Origin: an uncultured Clostridia bacterium
Lineage (GTDB): Bacteria; Bacillota; Clostridia; TANB77; CAG-508
Reading direction: 5' to 3'
DNA: 53,176 bases
NCBI GenBank assembly: GCA_947594065.1
Contig: CANQDX010000006.1
Coordinates: 1 to 53,176 of the forward strand
Within the stretch, counting starts at the first letter, position 1. The number at the start of each line of letters is the position of its first letter. The notes beneath the pieces are model-generated. The model was not told the DNA's origin. It did not search any database and saw nothing but the letters and a program-made list of their open reading frames with translations. Shown here in pieces: positions 25,167-34,724 of this stretch. Made by a program: the position numbers and the translations under genes.

Positions 25167-26024
25167 TTACATAAATAAATCGATAACCATACCTGAAATC
25201 ATTCCAACAAAAAATAATATTCCTAATATTGTGAAATTTTCCTTTTTTTCTTTATTAACTTTAAATAATATTAAAATTCCTATACCAGAATTAACTAATA
25301 ATCCTGCTATCATAGAACCACAACTAATAATATTTCCTAAATAAAGTTGTGTTAATATAACAGAAGATGCACAATTAGGTATTAAACCAATGAAACTTGC
25401 AATAATAGGTCCTAGTATAGGTACATTTAACATTATTTTTGCAATATTTTCTTCTCCTATAAAATAAATAATGAAATTTAATATTAAACTTATAATAAAG
25501 ATATATACTAAAATTTGTAAAGTATGCACAATAGATGACCTAATAATTCCGTGTTCTTCACAATGACAATGTTCTTCATTGCATAGCTTGTGTATCTCTT
25601 CTTTGCTATTTTCTTGTATCTTTTTTCTAAATATAAAATCAACCAATGTTCCAATAGCAATTGCTATGAACAATTTAATTAATAATATTTTCAAAATTAG
25701 GCTAGTAGAAACAGCTTCAGATATTAATATTGGTAACATTTCATCTGATGTAGATAAAAAAATAGCAATCAATGTCCCCATTGTAATAACTCTTCCTGCA
25801 TACAAATTAGCTGCAGCTGCAGAAAAGCCACATTGTGGTACTATTCCTAAAATTCCACCTAAAATAGAACCGAATTTTCCAGATTTTTGAATAATTTTAG
25901 TTGTCCTATCTCCTGCTTTTTTTTCTATCAATTCAATTACTAAATAGGCTACCAATAAGAATGGCAGTATTTTTAAGCTATCTATTATTGTATCTAATAA
26001 AATATCTAACATATTTTTCCTCAT
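25167..26024 (-). CDS. Putative manganese/arsenite-type permease (ArsP_2 family)
   Basis: The 285-residue membrane protein has about eight to ten segments in two related halves, each with a PxCG/PNC-type motif: GIVPQCGFSAAAANLYAG (about 60-77) and GLIPNCASSVILTQLYLG (about 214-231). A His/Cys-rich cytoplasmic loop (HKLCNEEHCHCEEHG, about 145-159) separates the halves and probably senses or carries metal. This is the pattern of the family annotated as putative manganese transporter (PF11449-like). Metal identity is inferred, not shown. It leads the operon with the ABC exporter. Confidence 0.83.
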   Translation of the reverse strand: MRKNMLDILLDTIIDSLKILPFLLVAYLVIELIEKKAGDRTTKIIQKSGKFGSILGGILGIVPQCGFSAAAANLYAGRVITMGTLIAIFLSTSDEMLPILISEAVSTSLILKILLIKLFIAIAIGTLVDFIFRKKIQENSKEEIHKLCNEEHCHCEEHGIIRSSIVHTLQILVYIFIISLILNFIIYFIGEENIAKIMLNVPILGPIIASFIGLIPNCASSVILTQLYLGNIISCGSMIAGLLVNSGIGILILFKVNKEKKENFTILGILFFVGMISGMVIDLFM

Positions 26025-26141
26025 ATAAATTAAAATAACGATATTATATTACCATATTTTTAGTTCTATTTCAAGCTTTTAGATTATAATAGAATGAAAA
26101 AATATTGTCACTTTTTGTCGTATTTTTTATTATTCTTTTTC

Positions 26142-26170
26142 TTGACATTTTCAGATTTTGTTATTATAAT
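26142..26170 (+). promoter_or_regulatory. Consensus promoter of the coiled-coil gene
   Basis: TTGACA (26142-26147), a 17-base spacer and TATAAT (26165-26170). An SD of unusual length (AAGGAGGTGAT) and the ATG at 26202 follow. Confidence 0.85.
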
Positions 26171-26201
26171 ATCATTAACATTTTGGCAAGGAGGTGATAT
26201 T

Positions 26202-26723
26202 ATGAATAACGAAGAAAAAATTTTAAATCTTTTAGAGCAAAACAATCAAAAATTTGAAAAAGTTTTTGACACCTTAGAGCAAAACAATCAAAAATTTGAA
26301 AAAGTTTTTGACATCTTAGAGCAAAACAATCAAAAATTTGAAAAAGTTTTTGACATCTTAGAGCAACACGATAAAAGGTTAGATGCTTTAGAACAACAAT
26401 GTAAAAAATTGGATGTTTTAGATGAACACAGTAAAAGATTAGATGTCTTAGAACAACAGCATAAAGAATGTATGGCTAGATTCGATAAAATTGAGCAAAA
26501 ATTATGCGAGCACGATGAAGATATTAAAGACATTAAAAGAATTTTACTTAATATTGAAATTCAGGTTACTGAAAAAATTCCAGCTCTTTTTGATGCATAT
26601 TCTGCAAATCAAGACAAACATAAAGTTTATGATGAGCAAATTAGTTCCCTTGAAGTACAAGCTTTTAATCACGATATTCGCATTTCTGCTTTAGAAGATA
26701 GATGTAAATTAATCTCTACTTAG
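26202..26723 (+). CDS. Heptad-repeat coiled-coil protein
   Basis: From ATG 26202 (SD AAGGAGGTGAT) the protein has 173 residues and no signal or membrane segment, so it is cytoplasmic. Residues 12-53 are three copies of a 14-residue unit EQNNQKFEKVFD[TI]L. They continue into diverged repeats of the form EQHDKRLDALEQQ to about residue 85, then a helical region and a short C-terminal part. The pattern of hydrophobic residues every 7 positions predicts a long coiled coil. I know of similar short repeat proteins in Firmicutes but no function. An upstream in-frame extension to 26094 lies across the promoter and is not used. It is a single-gene unit convergent with the P-ATPase operon. Confidence 0.82.
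   Translation: MNNEEKILNLLEQNNQKFEKVFDTLEQNNQKFEKVFDILEQNNQKFEKVFDILEQHDKRLDALEQQCKKLDVLDEHSKRLDVLEQQHKECMARFDKIEQKLCEHDEDIKDIKRILLNIEIQVTEKIPALFDAYSANQDKHKVYDEQISSLEVQAFNHDIRISALEDRCKLIST
26235..26360 (+). repeat. Three tandem 42-bp repeats inside the coiled-coil gene
   Basis: The units 26235-26276, 26277-26318 and 26319-26360 are identical except for one base (ACC against ATC in the first). Being 42 bases, expansion or loss keeps the frame and adds exactly two heptads. Confidence 0.95.
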
Positions 26724-26746
26724 ATTGTTTCTTATTATTCAATAAC

Positions 26747-26803
26747 AAAAAGCCAGCTTATATAAGTTGTACTAAATTTACAATTTATATAAGCTGGCTT
26801 TTA
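26747..26803. terminator. Very long bidirectional terminator hairpin
   Basis: AAAAGCCAGCTTATATAA (26747-26764) pairs with TTATATAAGCTGGCTTTT (26785-26802), and the stem continues inward through GTTGTA and TACAAT to a CTAAATT loop, about 24 bp in all. It serves both the coiled-coil gene and the convergent P-ATPase operon. Confidence 0.92.
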
Positions 26804-26825
26804 TATTTTGATGTATTAAAACAAT

Positions 26826-29540
26826 TTATTCGTTTTTGCTTCCATTTATTTTAAATAATTTGAATAATTCTACAATTGCAATTGGTGCAAACACAAGAAC
26901 AGCTACTTCTAGTATATTTTGTGTTGGTAAAACAACAATACTAAATATATCTCTTAGTGCTGGTATAAGCAAGATTATGAACATTAAAGCAGAAGATGCA
27001 ATAATAGCTAGCACTAATTTTGAGTTATTAAATACTTTTGTTTTAAATAATGAATTTTTGTTGTCTCTTACATTAAATACGTGCACCAATTCTGATAATG
27101 CCAATACACAAAATGCCATTGTTTGACCTATTTTTATTTTAGTTGCATCATCTTGAATTCCTGGTGTTCCTAGCCCTACAATAAATGCTACTAAGGTTAG
27201 CAAGCCAATCATTATACCTTGATATATAATTCTCCAAGTCATTGACTTTGTAAATATTCCTTTTTCTTTTTTAGGCTTTCTATTCATACTATTTTTTTCT
27301 GCTGGATCAACTGCTAATGCAAGCGCTGGTAATGAGTCTGTAACTAAATTAATCCATAATATTTGAATTGGAAGTAATGGTTCCAAACCGCTTATATTTA
27401 CAATTCCAAACCAACTAGCTAATAGCGGAGTTAATAAAATTGCTACAAATAATACTATAATTTCTCCTACATTACTTGATAACAAGAATTGAATAGCTTT
27501 TAAAATATTTCCATAAATACGTCTTCCCTCTTCTACTGCTGCTACTACTGTTGCAAAATTATCGTCTGTTAAAATAACATCTGCCGCTTCTTTAGATACA
27601 TCTGTTCCTACAATTCCCATTGCACATCCTATATCTGCATTTTTTAGTGCTGGTGCATCATTTACGCCATCCCCTGTCATTGCAACAATCTCACCATTTG
27701 CTTGCCAAGCTCTTACAATTCTAACTTTGTGTTCTGGTGCAACTCTGGCATAAACAGAATATTTTCTGACATTTTTTATTAAATCTTCGTCACTCATTTT
27801 TTCTAATTCGCTGCCCGTAATTGCTTCTGACTCATCTTCTAAAATTCCCAATTGCTTTGCAATTGCTGTGGCAGTAACTTTATGATCTCCTGTAATCATA
27901 ACTGTTTTTATTCCTGCTTTTTTGCATTTTTCAACTGCTGCTTTTGCTTCTTCTCTTGGTGGATCAATCATACCAACCATACCTACATACGTTAAATTTG
28001 ATTCTATATTTTTCATATCTTCACTTGATGGTATGGTATCAAGTTCTTTATAGGCAAATCCAAGAACTCTTAATGCATTCTTAGCTAATTCTTCATTCTT
28101 TTTATTAATTGTTTCTATGAAATCTGTTAAATCATCTTTTATTTCATTACCTATTGCATAGTTACTACATCTTTTTAATAACTCATCAATTGCACCTTTT
28201 GTATATACTACATATTTTCCATTTACTTCGTGTACAGTTGTCATTAGTTTTCTTTCTGAATCGAATGGAAGCTCTTGTAATCTATTAATTGAAAATATGT
28301 TGACTATATCTACATCAAGCTTCATTCCCATATCTATTAATGCTGTTTCTGTAGGATCTCCTGTTAATTCATTGTTCGCTCCAACTTTTGTGTCATTGCA
28401 TAACATAGCAATATAGATTAATTTTTCTAAATTTGATTCTCTTTCTATTTTGGCAGTAGTTAAATCATTTACCATATCATACATATTATTATCTACATAT
28501 ACTTTTTGTACTGTCATCTTATTTTGCGTTAAAGTTCCTGTTTTATCTGAGCAGATAACAGATGCACTTCCTAATGTTTCAACAGCTGGTAATTTTTTTA
28601 CGATTGCATTTTTCTTTACCATTCTTTGTACGCCAATTGCAAGAACGATAGTTGAAACTGCAGCTAATCCTTCTGGAATAGCCGCTACTGCAAGACTAAC
28701 AGCAGTCATAAACATATGAATTGGTTCTTTTCCATATAAAATACCTACTACAAATATAATAACACAAATAACTAAAGCTGCAATTCCTAGTGTTTTTCCA
28801 AGTTTATTTAATTTTTCTTGTAAAGGGGTAGTTCCTTCTTCACTTTGGTTGATTATCTGAGCAATTTTTCCTACTTCTGTATTCATTCCAGTTTCAACCA
28901 CAATTCCTTTTCCTCGTCCATAAGTAATTAAGCTTGAAGAAAAGAGCATATTTACTCTATCGCCTATTGGAACTTCTATTTCTTTTAATACATCACTTGT
29001 TTTTTCTACTGGAACTGATTCTCCAGTTAAAGCTGATTCTTGTGATTTTAAATTTACTGCTTCTATTATTCTTAAATCTGCTGGTACATAATCTCCAGTT
29101 TCCAATACAATTATGTCTCCTGGAACTAACTCTTTTGATGGAACAACAATCATTTCTCCATTTCTAATAACTTTAGATGCGTGCGCACTTAACTTTTGAA
29201 GAGCCTCTAATGATTTTTCTGCCTTGTTTTCTTGTGCGACTCCTATAATAGCATTAACAATTACAACAATTAAAATAATAATTGTATCTGTTACTCCCTC
29301 TCCTTGTATTACGCCAATTACTCCTGAAACAATGGCTGCAATTATAAGAACAATAATCATAAAATCTTTAAATTGCTCTAAGAATTTAACTACTATGCTT
29401 TTTTTCTTTTTTGCTTCTAGTTCATTTAAACCATACTTTTCTCTTGCTTCTTTTACATTTTCTTCTGATAATCCAACATTAATGTTGGTATTTAAGCTTT
29501 TTTCAACATCTTGTATTTTCTGATGATACCAGTTTTCCAT
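26826..29540 (-). CDS. P-type cation ATPase, PMCA/SERCA-like (probably Ca2+)
   Basis: This 904-residue P2-type ATPase has an N-terminal cation ATPase domain, actuator TGES (172-175), PEGL in membrane helix 4 (289-292), the phosphorylation motif DKTGTLT (332-338) and the hinge TGDGVNDAPALKNADIG. It has about ten membrane helices and DP..EEAK... in the P domain. PEGL is characteristic of calcium pumps; bacterial relatives (LMCA1, YloB) export Ca2+. Substrate is inferred. It is last in a long operon that appears to start at ftsK, 24 bases after the GH15 gene, with SD GGAGG. Confidence 0.92.
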   Translation of the reverse strand: MENWYHQKIQDVEKSLNTNINVGLSEENVKEAREKYGLNELEAKKKKSIVVKFLEQFKDFMIIVLIIAAIVSGVIGVIQGEGVTDTIIILIVVIVNAIIGVAQENKAEKSLEALQKLSAHASKVIRNGEMIVVPSKELVPGDIIVLETGDYVPADLRIIEAVNLKSQESALTGESVPVEKTSDVLKEIEVPIGDRVNMLFSSSLITYGRGKGIVVETGMNTEVGKIAQIINQSEEGTTPLQEKLNKLGKTLGIAALVICVIIFVVGILYGKEPIHMFMTAVSLAVAAIPEGLAAVSTIVLAIGVQRMVKKNAIVKKLPAVETLGSASVICSDKTGTLTQNKMTVQKVYVDNNMYDMVNDLTTAKIERESNLEKLIYIAMLCNDTKVGANNELTGDPTETALIDMGMKLDVDIVNIFSINRLQELPFDSERKLMTTVHEVNGKYVVYTKGAIDELLKRCSNYAIGNEIKDDLTDFIETINKKNEELAKNALRVLGFAYKELDTIPSSEDMKNIESNLTYVGMVGMIDPPREEAKAAVEKCKKAGIKTVMITGDHKVTATAIAKQLGILEDESEAITGSELEKMSDEDLIKNVRKYSVYARVAPEHKVRIVRAWQANGEIVAMTGDGVNDAPALKNADIGCAMGIVGTDVSKEAADVILTDDNFATVVAAVEEGRRIYGNILKAIQFLLSSNVGEIIVLFVAILLTPLLASWFGIVNISGLEPLLPIQILWINLVTDSLPALALAVDPAEKNSMNRKPKKEKGIFTKSMTWRIIYQGIMIGLLTLVAFIVGLGTPGIQDDATKIKIGQTMAFCVLALSELVHVFNVRDNKNSLFKTKVFNNSKLVLAIIASSALMFIILLIPALRDIFSIVVLPTQNILEVAVLVFAPIAIVELFKLFKINGSKNE

Positions 29541-29564
29541 ATAACTACCTCCTTCTATAATGCT

Positions 29565-31457
29565 TTACTTTTTTGCATACAGTTTTTCTAATACATCGAT
29601 AAACATAGCGTGTGACCATCCAAGTCCTATTACCCAAGCTGGATCCATTGTATTGTTATCTACTTGTTCTGGAAGCAATCCGTGCTCGTTACTGCCTATT
29701 ACAGCAAAGTCAAAACATTCTCTTGCTTTATTTTTAATTCCAGCTTCTAAATAATATTCTGCAAGCCATAAATTTGCAATTATCCAAGGATTACCGCCCA
29801 TATATGTATCGCCTTCATATCTTAAGTATCCTCCAGTATAGGTTCTTAATGTCATATTCATTCTTTCTACCGTATTTTGAATTTTCTTTTCTTTAGGAGA
29901 AAATAGATTGAATGGGTATACCAATCCTAATAAACTAATATCCATTTTTTCATCTGTTTCATTTCTTACAAAACATTTTTTATCAAGGCTGTAGAAATGT
30001 TTTAAAATATATTGTTTTATTTCTGCAACATATTTTTCTAGTTTTTCATTACTTTTTGTTATTTGTTCTAATTTTAGTCTGTTATTTTCATAAAAACCTT
30101 TTACTGCTTCATTTATTTTAAGCATCACTTCAAATGCGGAAAAAATACTTGCTAATGAATATGCGTGTATATTTTCACATTCTTCCCATATATCATAGCT
30201 TAATTGCATTTTTCTTTCATTGCTAAGTAAATCGTCTATGTATTTTTCTAAGAAGTTGATTCCTTTTTCACACATTTTTAAATTATCTTTTAGGAATTTA
30301 GCATCTTGCTTGTACTTATAATAATCATATACACCATAAATAACAGATGCAGTTTCATCTACTTGGTAACCCCAAGAAGGTGCTAATTTACCATCTGTAT
30401 AAAATCTTTGCTCCCACATTCCATTTTTGCTTTGGCTATTCTGGCAAAAATTCTTATAGAATTTTTCTACTTCTTTGTCCATTCCCAATTTATACATTGC
30501 CCTAGTTATAAATACAGCATCTCTTGGCCAACAATATGAATATCTTCCACATTTTGTGTTGTTTTCATCAATTTCTGCAGCGGCTGAAATACCACCAGTT
30601 TCATTATTGCATAGTAATGGAAATAAAAGAATTGTTCTTTCGTATATCTTTTTTATTTTTCTTTCTTTTTCACTAATTGGATCTAATAATTCTATTCTAC
30701 TATGTTGTTTTAAATAGTTTCTCCAATACTTTTTTGTGTCTTGAAAATTTTTTTCTATTTCTATTTTTTTAAGTCTTACATTTTCTGCTTCTATTGCTTC
30801 TATGGTTTTCTTGTTATCATATACAGCAATCATAATATCTATTTGTGCTTCTTCTTGTGGCTTAATAGTTCCTATGTGATATGATATACTAGAATCTTTA
30901 CTCATACCTACATAATCTTTTCCTTGAATATAGCCTTCTCCTATATTTTCATTTGTGTTATTAATTTGATAGCTTAATGGTTCTTTTTTAGAGAAAATTG
31001 CCATTGTATAATCGTGCATATATTGCATTAATACTTGATTTTTATATATTCCACTTACCATATTGTTATTATTAGATAACAATGTAGAATGAAATAATAA
31101 ATCTATATCTAAATCAATATTATGATTATTTACTAATTTATATCTTTTAATTAATACATTTTCTTTTATTGGTATAAAGTCTGTTTGTATAATTTTTAAA
31201 TTAAAATAGGTATTAATAATTTCAGTATTAAGTATATTAGTTTGTTCTATATAGTTTTGAGAATATACATTATTAATATCATTTGCTAAATCGATTAATC
31301 TTGAATCGTTTACTCTTACTCCAACAGAGAATTCATCTATAAATTGCCTAAAATCTATATGTGGATAATATAGTCTTAATAATTCTCCTCTTTTAGAGAA
31401 TGTTGCTTTTAAATTTTTATTTCCTATAATAGCATCATTAAAATATTTTGTTTTCAT
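29565..31457 (-). CDS. GH15-family glycosidase (glucoamylase/glucodextranase-like)
   Basis: From ATG 31457 the protein has 630 residues. The N-terminal half is a beta-sandwich (about 10-260). The (alpha/alpha)6 domain has GRYSYCWPRDAVFITRAMYK (catalytic-site region), WEQRFYTDGKLAPSWGYQVD, YDIWEECENIHAYSLASIF (with the Glu acid) and GLLPEQVDN near the C-terminus, the second Glu. It lacks a signal peptide, so it should act inside the cell on alpha-glucans such as glycogen or maltodextrin. A TTG start 36 bases upstream would overlap the beta-CASP gene. I chose ATG 31457, although its SD (AAGAAGAAAG) is weak. Confidence 0.86.
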   Translation of the reverse strand: MKTKYFNDAIIGNKNLKATFSKRGELLRLYYPHIDFRQFIDEFSVGVRVNDSRLIDLANDINNVYSQNYIEQTNILNTEIINTYFNLKIIQTDFIPIKENVLIKRYKLVNNHNIDLDIDLLFHSTLLSNNNNMVSGIYKNQVLMQYMHDYTMAIFSKKEPLSYQINNTNENIGEGYIQGKDYVGMSKDSSISYHIGTIKPQEEAQIDIMIAVYDNKKTIEAIEAENVRLKKIEIEKNFQDTKKYWRNYLKQHSRIELLDPISEKERKIKKIYERTILLFPLLCNNETGGISAAAEIDENNTKCGRYSYCWPRDAVFITRAMYKLGMDKEVEKFYKNFCQNSQSKNGMWEQRFYTDGKLAPSWGYQVDETASVIYGVYDYYKYKQDAKFLKDNLKMCEKGINFLEKYIDDLLSNERKMQLSYDIWEECENIHAYSLASIFSAFEVMLKINEAVKGFYENNRLKLEQITKSNEKLEKYVAEIKQYILKHFYSLDKKCFVRNETDEKMDISLLGLVYPFNLFSPKEKKIQNTVERMNMTLRTYTGGYLRYEGDTYMGGNPWIIANLWLAEYYLEAGIKNKARECFDFAVIGSNEHGLLPEQVDNNTMDPAWVIGLGWSHAMFIDVLEKLYAKK

Positions 31458-31473
31458 TTTTCTTTCTTCTTTC

Positions 31474-33117
31474 TTATTCAATAATTTTAACAATTTGTTG
31501 TTCTAGTTCTTTAATTTGATTATTTAAAGCTTCTATTTTTTCATCACTAATACATTCTGATAATTTTTCTTTCAAAATAATATCTTCCATATCTATCATT
31601 TCTTCTTTTAATGTATTTAGTCTTTCAATTACCTCTAATCTTAATGGTCTGTATTTCTTTGGTAATTCTACTGTTCTTTCTACAGTTAAAGATTCATCTA
31701 ATGTATATGTTTCTCCAAATGATGGTATTGTTACAGGTATATTAGTATTTTCAATTATTTTTTCTTTTAATATTTCTTGGCCTTCTTCTTCACCGTGTAC
31801 AAGAAAAATATGTTTTGGTTTTGTATAGAATGAATATATAAAATTTAATAACCATTCTTGGTCTGCGTGTCCTGAGTACCCTTCTATATATTCTATTCTA
31901 GCATTTACATTAATTTCTTCTCCAAAAATTTTTACTCTTTTTTCTCCGTCTACAATTCTTCTTCCTAACGTTCCTGGAGCTTGATATCCAACAAACAATA
32001 CAGTAGAATTTGGATTCCATAAATTATGTTTTAAATGATGTTTAATTCTACCAACTTCACACATACCACTTGCAGATATTATAATCGCAGGTTCTTGAGA
32101 TTCATTAAGCTCTTTTGATTCATCTGCTGTTCTAGTAAATTGCAAGCCTGCAAATTCTAGAGGATTATCACCTCTTCTCATTGCTTCTTTTACATCATCA
32201 TCAAAAAGTTCTGTATTTTTTCTAAAGATTTCAGTTGCAGATACGGCTAATGGACTATCTACATAAACCGGTATATGCATTAATTTTTCATACTTTTTCA
32301 TAAAATCTTCATCATCTGTATTTTCTTTTATTTTATTTAATTCATATAGAATTTCTTGTGTTCTACCTACTGCAAAAGATGGTATAATAACTCTTCCATT
32401 TTTCTCTAATGTTTCATATACAATGTTTAAAAACATATTAGCCTTTTCATCATTTCTCATATGCAATCTTCCACCATAGGTTGATTCCATTACTAAATAG
32501 TCTGCTGTTTCAATCATTGTAGGAGAAGCTAATAGTGGAATATCATTATTTCCTAAATCTCCTGTGAAAACAGCTTTTGTTTCTTTTCCATTTTCATTTG
32601 CCCATACTTCTATAATACTTGAGCCTAGCATATGTCCAGCATCATTAAATCTTACTTTAATATTGGGATTAATATCCACTATTTCATCATAATTTACTGG
32701 TTTAAATATTTCTAGGGAATCTAGAGCATCTTGTGCCGTATACATTGGAGTATATGGTTCTTTTCCTTGTCTTATTCTCTTCTTATTTTTCCACTCTGAT
32801 TCCATTTCTTGAATGTGACCACTATCTGGTAACATAATAGAACATAAGTCACAAGTTGCTTTTTGCGCATAAATTGGATTTCTATAACCTGCTTTGTATA
32901 GCTTTGGTATTCTTCCTGAGTGATCTATGTGTGCGTGTGTTAGTAAAACAAACTCTATTTCATCTATATTAAATATAAAATCATCATAATTTTTTTCTTC
33001 TATCTCGCCCTGTCCTTGATACATTCCGCAGTCCACTAAGAATTTTGTTCCAGCAGCTTCTACCAAAAAGTTGGAACCTGTTACAGTTTTTGTCGCACCT
33101 AAGAAAGTAATTTTCAT
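31474..33117 (-). CDS. MBL-fold beta-CASP ribonuclease-like protein
   Basis: The 547-residue protein has the metallo-beta-lactamase motif HAHIDH (61-66), a downstream GDLGN and ESTYGGR, and the beta-CASP and C-terminal RNA-metabolising domain with SASGMCEVGRIKHHLKHNL and GYSGHADQEWLLNF. Relatives process RNA (RNase J/CPSF73-like, YsaA/EF0014 type) and need two Zn2+ ions. A charged helical tail follows (about 500-547). The RNA substrate is unknown. Located between the unknown coiled-coil gene and the GH15 gene in one operon. Confidence 0.92.
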   Translation of the reverse strand: MKITFLGATKTVTGSNFLVEAAGTKFLVDCGMYQGQGEIEEKNYDDFIFNIDEIEFVLLTHAHIDHSGRIPKLYKAGYRNPIYAQKATCDLCSIMLPDSGHIQEMESEWKNKKRIRQGKEPYTPMYTAQDALDSLEIFKPVNYDEIVDINPNIKVRFNDAGHMLGSSIIEVWANENGKETKAVFTGDLGNNDIPLLASPTMIETADYLVMESTYGGRLHMRNDEKANMFLNIVYETLEKNGRVIIPSFAVGRTQEILYELNKIKENTDDEDFMKKYEKLMHIPVYVDSPLAVSATEIFRKNTELFDDDVKEAMRRGDNPLEFAGLQFTRTADESKELNESQEPAIIISASGMCEVGRIKHHLKHNLWNPNSTVLFVGYQAPGTLGRRIVDGEKRVKIFGEEINVNARIEYIEGYSGHADQEWLLNFIYSFYTKPKHIFLVHGEEEGQEILKEKIIENTNIPVTIPSFGETYTLDESLTVERTVELPKKYRPLRLEVIERLNTLKEEMIDMEDIILKEKLSECISDEKIEALNNQIKELEQQIVKIIE

Positions 33118-33143
33118 ATTTTAAACTCCTCCTATTTTTATAT

Positions 33144-34703
33144 TTAATTGAAAAATAATTTTATTTTTCGATTTAATTTTATTCTATCTTTTTTATTAAA
33201 TTGTAAATTCAATTCTATTTCTTTTTCAAGTGTTTCTTTTTCATCGTAGAAAATAATCAAATAATTTTCATTTTTTTTGATTTCTACATAAATATCTTCT
33301 AGGCTTATTATTTTAAGATTAAAAATATTCTTTACAATTTCAATGTCATTGTGTTCATTAGTAGAAATATTATTAATTAATTTGTTATCATATAGTTTTT
33401 TAACCAAATTTTCTTCCAATTTTAGCAATATATCTTTTATATCTTTAACATCTTGCATCATTTCTTGTTTTGAAAATGCTAGGAAATTATAATACCTTAA
33501 TTCATACATTACGTCAATAATTTCATTTTTGCTTTTTGCTAGTTCTATTTTTTTAGCAAAAATTTCTTCTAAGAAAAATTTTTGCAATTCTTCTATTTCT
33601 TTTTCCATCGTAGGATTACTAAAATCAATATCTTTCAATAGATTATAGTCTTCTTGTAGTTTGTTCATATCATCCAAATATGTTTGTGGCTCCATTTTTT
33701 TATTATACAAATCTATTTTATCTAATAATTTAGTTCTTTCTCTTTGTAATTTTTCTACTAGATGGCTAATACTAAAAATTTTATTATATTCAGATAATAA
33801 GTTATTCCTTTTTTCATATTCTTTAACTAATAAATCTTTATCTTTTAAGATAAGATCTTTTTCTTTTAGTTCTTTCGATAATTCCCTTTTCTTTTGTGTT
33901 ATTTTTTCTATATATTTTTTCTTGTCTTTCATTTCTTCAAGTTCTGTTTGCAAAACTTGTCTTTCTTCAAATAGCCTTTTATTTTCATTATCACTTTTTT
34001 GTATATAAATTATAATAGATAATTTAAAAATGAGTTGCATTAATTTCTCTACTGTCTGTTGCTCGTATTTTTCAAGTAAAATTTGTTTCATTGTTTGTAT
34101 TACATCTGTATAGCCATTTTCATTTTGCATAATACTGAAAATGTCTGCATCTAATGCTATTTTTAAACATTGATAAACTAAATTAATATTAATATCTTTT
34201 AACTCTGTAAATTGTGTGTTCCAAGACCAAGCATTAAAATCTCTTAAAACCTCTAAATTTTCCATATCATAGGCAGTATTTAATAGATATGGCATAGAAT
34301 TTCTTATTAAATTATATTCTTCATTTAGATGTATTTCAAAATTATTTAACTCTAATATAGCAGATAATAATACTAATTCATTAGCTAAAGCTTTAATTGT
34401 TTTTAATTTGAAATCTATGCTATATAAATTATTATTAGCTTTTAATTCATCAAATTGCTCATCACTTGGTTCTATTAATTCAATTTTATTGCATTGTTTT
34501 ATATTGTCTAAAATATTTTCAAGATAGGCTTGTTTGGTTTTGCTTTTCCTTTTTACAGTATAATAGTCGTGATAAGAAACTTCTATTTTATAGAACATAC
34601 TAAGAAGAAGATTTTTCGTATCTTGAGAAAAATCTTTCTTCTCCAATATTTTTTCTAATTCCCTATTGTAATCTCTGAATTTTGAAAAAATTTCTTCTTT
34701 CAT
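33144..34703 (-). CDS. Coiled-coil protein of unknown function (519 aa)
   Basis: I do not recognise this gene. The protein has an N-terminal helical domain (about 1-235, with FNAWSWNTQFTELKD), a long charged coiled coil (about 240-420, rich in Lys/Glu/Leu, for example KKRELSKELKEKDLILKDK) and a compact C-terminal domain (about 455-519) ending in RKIKLFFN. There is no signal, membrane segment or nucleotide-binding motif, so it is likely cytoplasmic and structural or scaffolding. It lies between ftsK and the beta-CASP nuclease, 21 and 26 bases away, which suggests a cell-division, chromosome or RNA role but does not prove it. Confidence 0.8.
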   Translation of the reverse strand: MKEEIFSKFRDYNRELEKILEKKDFSQDTKNLLLSMFYKIEVSYHDYYTVKRKSKTKQAYLENILDNIKQCNKIELIEPSDEQFDELKANNNLYSIDFKLKTIKALANELVLLSAILELNNFEIHLNEEYNLIRNSMPYLLNTAYDMENLEVLRDFNAWSWNTQFTELKDININLVYQCLKIALDADIFSIMQNENGYTDVIQTMKQILLEKYEQQTVEKLMQLIFKLSIIIYIQKSDNENKRLFEERQVLQTELEEMKDKKKYIEKITQKKRELSKELKEKDLILKDKDLLVKEYEKRNNLLSEYNKIFSISHLVEKLQRERTKLLDKIDLYNKKMEPQTYLDDMNKLQEDYNLLKDIDFSNPTMEKEIEELQKFFLEEIFAKKIELAKSKNEIIDVMYELRYYNFLAFSKQEMMQDVKDIKDILLKLEENLVKKLYDNKLINNISTNEHNDIEIVKNIFNLKIISLEDIYVEIKKNENYLIIFYDEKETLEKEIELNLQFNKKDRIKLNRKIKLFFN

Positions 34704-34724
34704 CTGTTATCCTTTCATTTGTTT

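Noticed and set aside
26094-26201. Upstream start with a hydrophobic leader for the coiled-coil gene
   Set aside because: It overlaps the consensus promoter, while the SD AAGGAGGTGAT points to 26202.
32930-32950. Another VHTH-like GTGTGTG stretch
   Set aside because: It encodes the THAHIDHSG metal site of the beta-CASP protein.
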